This document shows, piece by piece, positions 40,474-45,795 of a DNA stretch of 45,795 nt. The DNA is from Actinoplanes solisilvae. GTDB lineage: Bacteria > Actinomycetota > Actinomycetes > Mycobacteriales > Micromonosporaceae. Position numbers and translations under genes: made by a program. Every line of letters starts with the position of its first letter. The first letter of the stretch is position 1. A model generated the notes under the pieces. It searched no databases. It was given only the letters and a program-made list of their open reading frames with translations, and was not told where the DNA came from. The stretch is from assembly GCF_003999975.1 (NCBI RefSeq), contig NZ_RJAC01000042.1:1-45795 (forward strand). Reading direction: 5' to 3'.

Positions 40474-43400
40474 CGCTGCGGCAGTTGTGCACTCAGATCG
40501 CCTGCGCGTTCGCGGAGGAGTTCTTCGGTTTCCGCGGGCAGGACGGCCGGACCGTCGTGCCTTTGGATCAGGCCGCGGTTATCGCTGCCGGGCGTCTCGA
40601 CCTGTGGTCGGATTGGCCAGATCAGTCGGAGGACACCCGGCGGATGGTGGGTCAATTCCTGCGGATGCGGCATAACGAGCTTGGCTCGCCGCGCCGATTC
40701 ATGGAGGCGGCGCGCAACCTGCGGGCCAATCCGAACGGCCCGTATCAGGTTCCGGAGACTGTGCCGGAAAGTGCCATCAAATTCGTCGTGGCCCGGCACG
40801 GTCAGCACCCTCTTGATCTGGCCGGGCGGCTGCTGGAGGAAGCGGAACGCAGATACCGGCAGGCGCGAGCCCCGTTGCCGGCGGCAGAGCCTGGCCGTTG
40901 GCAGTTCGGCTGGCGTGGCGAGTCGGTCGTCGAGCTTCCGATCACGGTGCGGGACGCCAGGATCGCTCCGGTCGTTCTCGACACCACGCCCGCGTTGCCG
41001 TCGATTAAGATCAGCCTGGCTGACTTGCAGGATCTCGCCGCTGAGCTCGGCCGGGCCGATGCCACGACCTGGCGAACTCCGCTGGTCGACGAGCTGTTCG
41101 CCAAGCTCCGCGACGTCGGTGATCTACCGGTGTCCGAGCTGCTGCTACGAGCTGGCGGCATCCGGCTGCTGAATGCCCCGACCGGTGTCGGCAAGACCGT
41201 CCTGACTCACCTGCTGGCTATCTATCTCAGGCGGCTACACATCCCGGTCGCGATCGTGGTGGGCACCATCGACGACGCTGCGAGCACCTCGGAGAAGATC
41301 GAGCAGGAGATCGCAGCCGCGCACCTTCTCGCCGTGTCCATTCAAGGCTCGTTGCAGACGCTGGAGGAAGGTGGCCGCTGTGTCGCGCTGGTTTCACCGC
41401 GGCGGTTGCAGGAGAAGGCGACCACAGCGGCCGACCGCGGCGATTGGGACCGGTTCGACAAGCTCGCCTACGGCTGCGCCCTCACCTCTTTGGTCGTCGA
41501 CGGCCCGCCTCCGGCGGTCGCAGACGAGCCTTGTACCTCGCTGCGGCCCCAGACCGAGACCGGCGGCGTGGCCCGGGCGACACGCCGGCGTCGGAATGAT
41601 GAGGAGCCAGAACGGTTCGCGTGCCCGTTCTTGAGCACGTGTGGCCGGCACCGCGGCTTCCATGACGCCGTTGAGGCCGACATCCTCGTCACCAACCACC
41701 ACAACATGATCAGCGGATCGGTTCCCGTTCCGGTCCGCATCGACGGCCTGGACTACAACCGGATGTCGGTGCTCGAGTTCTTGATGCGCCGGTTCCCGGT
41801 GTTGGTAGTCGATGAGGTCGACGCGATGCAGAGCATCATGTTCGACGTCGGCGCCAGCCAGTTGGTGCTGGCCTCCCGCGGCGGCTTCCAGGAACTGCCG
41901 TTGTCGCAGCTCGACAGTCAGCGCACGATGTTGCTGGCCACCGAGGACCGGGAGGTGCTGCCCCCGCTGTCACGGACCCGGTTCCTGGCCGACCAGTTCC
42001 TCAACTACGTGCTGGAAAACGAAATCTGGTTGGAGGACGACCCCGACCGGGCCGGCTCCGGCTGGCATGTCCCCAACTCCAAGGACCGGATGCTGCTGCT
42101 GGCTCTGTTCGGCATCGACAAGGCCGCCGAGGAGGTGCCGCCGGAGATCTACGAACAGTTCAACGCGCTGTTCCCGGACACCCGCGAGGAGAACGGCGGT
42201 CCGTTGCCACGCCGGATGCGCGAGGTCGCCCGGCTACTGCGATCGCTGGTCAGTAACGACACCGGCCGCGACCGGCTCAGAGACATCAAGAACGGCCTGC
42301 ACCTCACGTTGCGCCGGCGGGTCCGCGACCGCAACCAACGCCGTGACGTCGTCAACGCTCTGCTGATTCGCACCTGGCTCGGGGCGCTGCAGCAGTCGTT
42401 GACCCGGTTGACCTTCGCGGCATCCTCGGGCGACACCGACCTGCCCGCTGCCCGGATGATCGCTGAGAAGCTGGGCAACTTCGTGCAGCACGCCACCATC
42501 CCGTACGGCCCGCTAGGCTACTTACTCTTCGGGTTCCGGGTCGACAAGGTCACCGACCCGTTCCCGCAAGGCAGCCTGTCCGTCCAGGCGATCGGCGGTG
42601 ATCCGCACACCACCGTCGCCCAGTTGGGCGGCACTGTGGCACTGGCCACCGCTGGAGTTCCCCGGATCGTGCTCGGCCTGTCGGCCACCGCGTTCTTCCC
42701 GCTGGCCGCCCGCGAGCACATCAAGGCCGAGGTCACCTATGCGATGACGGATGCGGCCCCTGGCGCATTCACCACTCGGGCCGGGAAAGCCCTCGACCAG
42801 GCCTACGCACCGATCCATATCGGTGGCCTGGCCGAGGCACGCAAGCCCGACATGCTGCGCGAACTCGGGCGCAGCCTGTGGGAACAGCACCTGGACCAAC
42901 ATTTGCGCCGGATCGCCGCGACCGATCCGGCCCGGGAACTGTGCATGCTCGTCGGCAACTCCTACAAGCATGCGGCGCTGCTGGGCGCGGGAATCGCCGC
43001 GAACATCAGCGTGCCGGAATGGGTGGCGGTGGTGGTCTCCAACGATCCCCGGGCGCGCACGGTGCCGCTGCCGCACGGGGTGGTCCAAGTCCTGGTTGAC
43101 GATCTTGAATCGCTGCCCCGCGACCATCCTGAGGTGAAAGTTGTCATCGCGCCGCTGAGCCGCGTGGCGCGGGGACTGAACATCCTCATCCCGGGCGACC
43201 ACCGGTCGGCGTTGTCGTCGATCTGGGTATGCGTGCGCCCGCCCAACCAGCTGACCACCGACTCGGCCGAGATGTTCGCCAGCGTCAACTCCTATGCACT
43301 GGAAATCGGGGTACCCGGCCCAGACCCGGCCGCAGTGCTGGAGGAGCAACGGCAGGCCGCATATCGGCGGCTGTTCCGGCTGTTGACCAGCGATCCTCGC

Positions 43401-43688
43401 TTCAGCCGACTCCCCAAGGTTCTCAAGGCCGAGGCGATCGCGGGCATGCTGGTCGACCTGATCCAGCTGGCCGGCCGTGCCCGCCGCGGTGGCACCGCAG
43501 TCGAGCTGTATCTGGTCGACGGCGCGTTCCACGACCCGACCTTCGGCAGTGACCTGCCCGGGCTGCTGCGCTTCTACTACGAAAGCCTCTCTCCAGCCGA
43601 CCAGCGGGCGCTGGCGCGCATCTACGGCTCCACGCTGATCTCCTGGCTCGATTTCGCCGGCATCAACCAGACACCGAAGGGCCCCTGA
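40470..43688 (+). CDS. DinG-like superfamily 2 helicase with Fe-S cluster, pPIWI-RE module
   Basis: The product is 1072 aa; ATG at 40470 overlaps the nuclease stop. After an N-terminal region of about 230 residues come Walker A (NAPTGVGKT, about 234-242), four Cys at 336, 355, 385 and 391 in the position of the XPD/DinG 4Fe-4S cluster (YGCAL, EPCTS, FACPFLSTC), Walker B VVDEVDAM (D448-E449-V-D451), ILVTNHHNMI before it, and motif VI QLAGRARRGG (Q999-R1006). Such helicases unwind DNA or R-loops 5' to 3'. In pPIWI-RE systems it is the constant helicase partner. The stop and the next start overlap (TGATG), so all three genes are coupled. Confidence 0.88.
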   Translation: MTLRQLCTQIACAFAEEFFGFRGQDGRTVVPLDQAAVIAAGRLDLWSDWPDQSEDTRRMVGQFLRMRHNELGSPRRFMEAARNLRANPNGPYQVPETVPESAIKFVVARHGQHPLDLAGRLLEEAERRYRQARAPLPAAEPGRWQFGWRGESVVELPITVRDARIAPVVLDTTPALPSIKISLADLQDLAAELGRADATTWRTPLVDELFAKLRDVGDLPVSELLLRAGGIRLLNAPTGVGKTVLTHLLAIYLRRLHIPVAIVVGTIDDAASTSEKIEQEIAAAHLLAVSIQGSLQTLEEGGRCVALVSPRRLQEKATTAADRGDWDRFDKLAYGCALTSLVVDGPPPAVADEPCTSLRPQTETGGVARATRRRRNDEEPERFACPFLSTCGRHRGFHDAVEADILVTNHHNMISGSVPVPVRIDGLDYNRMSVLEFLMRRFPVLVVDEVDAMQSIMFDVGASQLVLASRGGFQELPLSQLDSQRTMLLATEDREVLPPLSRTRFLADQFLNYVLENEIWLEDDPDRAGSGWHVPNSKDRMLLLALFGIDKAAEEVPPEIYEQFNALFPDTREENGGPLPRRMREVARLLRSLVSNDTGRDRLRDIKNGLHLTLRRRVRDRNQRRDVVNALLIRTWLGALQQSLTRLTFAASSGDTDLPAARMIAEKLGNFVQHATIPYGPLGYLLFGFRVDKVTDPFPQGSLSVQAIGGDPHTTVAQLGGTVALATAGVPRIVLGLSATAFFPLAAREHIKAEVTYAMTDAAPGAFTTRAGKALDQAYAPIHIGGLAEARKPDMLRELGRSLWEQHLDQHLRRIAATDPARELCMLVGNSYKHAALLGAGIAANISVPEWVAVVVSNDPRARTVPLPHGVVQVLVDDLESLPRDHPEVKVVIAPLSRVARGLNILIPGDHRSALSSIWVCVRPPNQLTTDSAEMFASVNSYALEIGVPGPDPAAVLEEQRQAAYRRLFRLLTSDPRFSRLPKVLKAEAIAGMLVDLIQLAGRARRGGTAVELYLVDGAFHDPTFGSDLPGLLRFYYESLSPADQRALARIYGSTLISWLDFAGINQTPKGP

Positions 43689-45721
43689 TGACCACCGGCC
43701 GTAACAAGCTGCACCTGCTGGCCTACCCGCTCACTCCAGAGCTGCACGGTGTCGTGCACATTTACCGCTTCCCCGAGCGGGTCACCGACGTATGGGGGCA
43801 TCTGCTCGACCGGTACCAGCAGCTGACCGGCTCGGACGGCAACCTGCCGTACGCGGGGCTGTGCACCGCCCTGCGGGCCGTCGGCCGGACCTCGGTCAAC
43901 GTCCACCCGACGACCCGTAACGATCCGCCCCGATTCATGGTCAGCCGTCGGCAGCTGCATCCCGAGGACATCCGCGACGCGGTCACCATTTGGGAACAGG
44001 CCCTGCTCGGCCTGCCCGAGGAACAGATCGGCTTCTCCTACCCCAGCGAACTGGCTGACCTGCTCGCCGGCGTGGAACCCGAACCGGTCGGCCTCGGCGA
44101 ACAGCTCACCTGGGAAGGTGACCAGCCGAACGCCCCAGGGTGGGTGTGGGACGCCGCCACCTGGGAGGCCGCCGAACGGATCTCTGGCCGCCCCTGGATC
44201 ATCGACGGCACTGAGGTCACGTTCAGCCACGACACCGACGGCAACGCGCAGGTCTGGGATACCGAGAGGCTGTTCACTGGCCATTGGAGGAAGACGCCCG
44301 AGGACCTGCACTACGCCACCCTGCGCATTCAGCTGTCCATGAAGACGCTGCCCTGGATGCGCCATCCGATCCTGATCGCTGACCCCGGCGTGACTTGGTA
44401 TAGCCGCTGGCTCAGCTCCGCCCGCACCGGGTGGCTTGCTCAGGCGAACCCCGACGACCCCCTGCTGTCGCTGGCCTTCCAGGGCCGCGGCGCCGCCACC
44501 CGCATCGAGCACACCAGCGACCTGGCGCTCACCGTTTGGTCCCGGCTGCGCGGCGAAAACCTCATCCGCTCCGAGGACCGCGACCTCACCGGAATTCCCG
44601 GCCGACTACGCACCGCGGTCCCCAAGACCGTGCGCTTCTCCATTGGGCGGGGTGTCGGCATGTACACCGTCCGGGAGCTGAGCAGCCGTATCGCGGACGC
44701 CCTGCGCGTAGAAAATTTGACCGCCAGTAACGTCGCCGGGCACCGCTTCTCAAAGGCCGCACGCCGACAGACCGTCCAGGGGCGCGACAGCGACCTGCTG
44801 CACGACGACACCCTGCCCGCGATCATCGCGGCCTCCGGCTGCCAGCGGCTACGGGTCGTCGTGCTCTACAGCGAGCAGCACACCCGCGCCCGCATGCAGC
44901 GGCTGCTCGCCTACCACTTCAACCGGCCAGACCTGGCCGAGACCGGTATACCGGAAGGTCAGCCAGTTCCCGTCGGCCCTAATGTCGAGATCGTCTTCTT
45001 CCACGCCGCCCGACTGCTGGGGCACGGCGAGCACACCGAGCGCGCAGCCTTGCTGACCAAGGTGCCCCATCTCGACGCTCCGGACGGAACCCGGCTGCTG
45101 GCCCTCTGCGAGACCGAATACGACGCCAAGGTGTGGGCGGCACAGCGCAAGTCCTCCCGCCAGAAGGACAGCGTCGTCAAAGACCCCGATCTCACCGACG
45201 CGAAACCCCGCTTGAGCCGGCTGCTTGCCCAACAGGAGATCCTCGGCCAATTCATCCGGACAAAATCGGCTCCAACCGGCGAGGCCGAGCCCGATGATGA
45301 CGTCGCCGATGTCGATGAACTCGTCGATGAGGAGGACGACAGGGATGGGGCCGAGGATGTTGAGGCTCCGCCCGAGGACGACGCCCTGACATCCCTCGGC
45401 AAAGCCTTGAAAAAGGACCATGAAGGGCATGCTGCCGTCGCTGACCTGTTGCGTGCCGGGGGTCTGGTGCACCCACGCCTGACCCGGGCGCTCAGCTTCG
45501 GCCGATGCGGGCTCTCTGAACCGGTCGCCTTCGTCGGCCTCCACGTCCGCGAACAGCGCGGGAAGAAGAGCTTCGCGGCAAAAAAGAAGATTAGCTGGTC
45601 TCTGGTCGCATTCATTCCCGACGGTGAGAACTGGAACGTCAAGGCTTACCAGGCCAAACGGCACCCTCGCGGTGGCGCTAGACACCTTTTGCGGTCAGGG
45701 TCTGGCTGGTGCCGGTGGTGA
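43688..45721 (+). CDS. pPIWI-RE protein, probably truncated at its 3' end
   Basis: The frame is 677 codons from the ATG at 43688 (TGATG overlap with the helicase). The N-terminal part (KLHLLAYPLTPELHGVVHIYRFPERV) and the region with GPNVEIVFFHAARLLGHG, LLALCETEYDAKVWAAQ and DAKPRLSRLLAQQEILGQFI match the DUF3962/RNase H-like pPIWI-RE architecture. A long acidic stretch lies at about residues 535-565. After VAFIPDGENWNVKAYQAKRHPRGG the sequence (about 45670) becomes unlike the family and stops within 17 codons. Full-length homologues are roughly 900-1000 aa, so part of the PIWI domain, including some of the conserved Arg/Glu residues, is likely missing. The module may therefore be inactive. 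Confidence 0.8.
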   Translation: MTTGRNKLHLLAYPLTPELHGVVHIYRFPERVTDVWGHLLDRYQQLTGSDGNLPYAGLCTALRAVGRTSVNVHPTTRNDPPRFMVSRRQLHPEDIRDAVTIWEQALLGLPEEQIGFSYPSELADLLAGVEPEPVGLGEQLTWEGDQPNAPGWVWDAATWEAAERISGRPWIIDGTEVTFSHDTDGNAQVWDTERLFTGHWRKTPEDLHYATLRIQLSMKTLPWMRHPILIADPGVTWYSRWLSSARTGWLAQANPDDPLLSLAFQGRGAATRIEHTSDLALTVWSRLRGENLIRSEDRDLTGIPGRLRTAVPKTVRFSIGRGVGMYTVRELSSRIADALRVENLTASNVAGHRFSKAARRQTVQGRDSDLLHDDTLPAIIAASGCQRLRVVVLYSEQHTRARMQRLLAYHFNRPDLAETGIPEGQPVPVGPNVEIVFFHAARLLGHGEHTERAALLTKVPHLDAPDGTRLLALCETEYDAKVWAAQRKSSRQKDSVVKDPDLTDAKPRLSRLLAQQEILGQFIRTKSAPTGEAEPDDDVADVDELVDEEDDRDGAEDVEAPPEDDALTSLGKALKKDHEGHAAVADLLRAGGLVHPRLTRALSFGRCGLSEPVAFVGLHVREQRGKKSFAAKKKISWSLVAFIPDGENWNVKAYQAKRHPRGGARHLLRSGSGWCRW

Positions 45722-45793
45722 AAGGCCGGTTCCGGTGAAGAAGGCGTCGATCAGTCCGGCTCGGTATTGCATGCGGTTGAGCCGGTTCTTCAC
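45695..45793 (-). CDS. C-terminal end of an unseen minus-strand gene (possibly a transposase)
   Basis: The minus strand is open from the window edge to a stop at 45695-45697 and reads VKNRLNRMQYRAGLIDAFFTG, then TGLSPPAPARP. It begins where the pPIWI-RE frame loses its family match, so an inserted element with its end near 45670 is the simplest reading. The segment is too short to name a transposase family. Confidence 0.35.
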   Translation of the reverse strand: MKNRLNRMQYRAGLIDAFFTGTGLSPPAPARP

Positions 45794-45795
45794 GG

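Larger units (their letters stand above)
32508..45795. mobile_element. tRNA-Lys-integrated element (AICE-like), right end outside the window
   Basis: The layout is that of an actinomycete integrative element: intact tRNA-Lys, integrase facing it, excisionase-like gene upstream of the integrase, an iteron-bearing non-coding region, a Replic_Relax protein, then cargo. No second copy of the tRNA 3' end was seen to the right, so the other junction lies beyond 45795. No FtsK/TraB-type transfer ATPase or replication initiator is visible here, so mobility is unproven. Confidence 0.65.

Overview
The window is high-GC DNA with GTG starts, many ATGA gene overlaps and families typical of filamentous actinobacteria: XRE regulators with DUF5753 and DUF397, a DUF574-type SAM methyltransferase, a GPP34 protein and Replic_Relax. 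I infer an actinomycete, plausibly Micromonosporaceae (Actinoplanes-like). The genus is a guess from gene content.

1-3.0 kb looks like core chromosome: the end of an alpha/beta hydrolase, a secreted calcium-binding-repeat protein, and a divergent pair of a membrane Ser/Thr kinase and an ECF sigma factor. At 2971 there is a 5' half of a tRNA-Lys gene. A complete tRNA-Lys(TTT) lies at 32436. The 29 kb between them is accessory. Its left part (3-19 kb) is a patchwork: decayed nitrilase, GNAT and XRE genes, two head-to-head IS110 elements, an uncharacterised gene paired with a DUF4238 gene, and a translationally coupled, AT-richer cassette of a P-loop ATPase and an HEPN-motif protein (6841-9322). 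That cassette is my best candidate for an undescribed defence-like system.

15.3-31.9 kb holds two XRE-type regulators, a run of tightly coupled metabolic and unknown genes (APC permease, acetamidase/formamidase, GPP34, small Pro-rich protein, DUF574 methyltransferase, small protein), then a class I lanthipeptide cluster of the FxLD type. The cluster has an FxLD-system methyltransferase, a 50-aa precursor with four Cys, full-length LanB, LanC, a stand-alone thiopeptide-type (SpaB_C) protein and a helical-repeat protein. The expected product is a four-Cys lanthipeptide further modified by a PIMT-like methyltransferase.

From tRNA-Lys at 32436 to the right edge is an integrative element. It has a tyrosine integrase and an excisionase-like protein next to the tRNA 3' end, then about 1.6 kb of gene-poor DNA with a hexanucleotide repeat, twelve GGTGTCA iteron-like motifs and a perfect 12-bp hairpin, then a Replic_Relax protein. 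Its cargo is a short minus-strand group (unknown protein, small Cys-rich protein, DUF1917/Bles03-like protein) and a three-gene overlapping operon matching the pPIWI-RE module: PD-(D/E)XK nuclease, DinG-like Fe-S helicase and pPIWI-RE protein. The pPIWI-RE gene appears cut off near 45.67 kb, where a minus-strand reading frame enters from the right.
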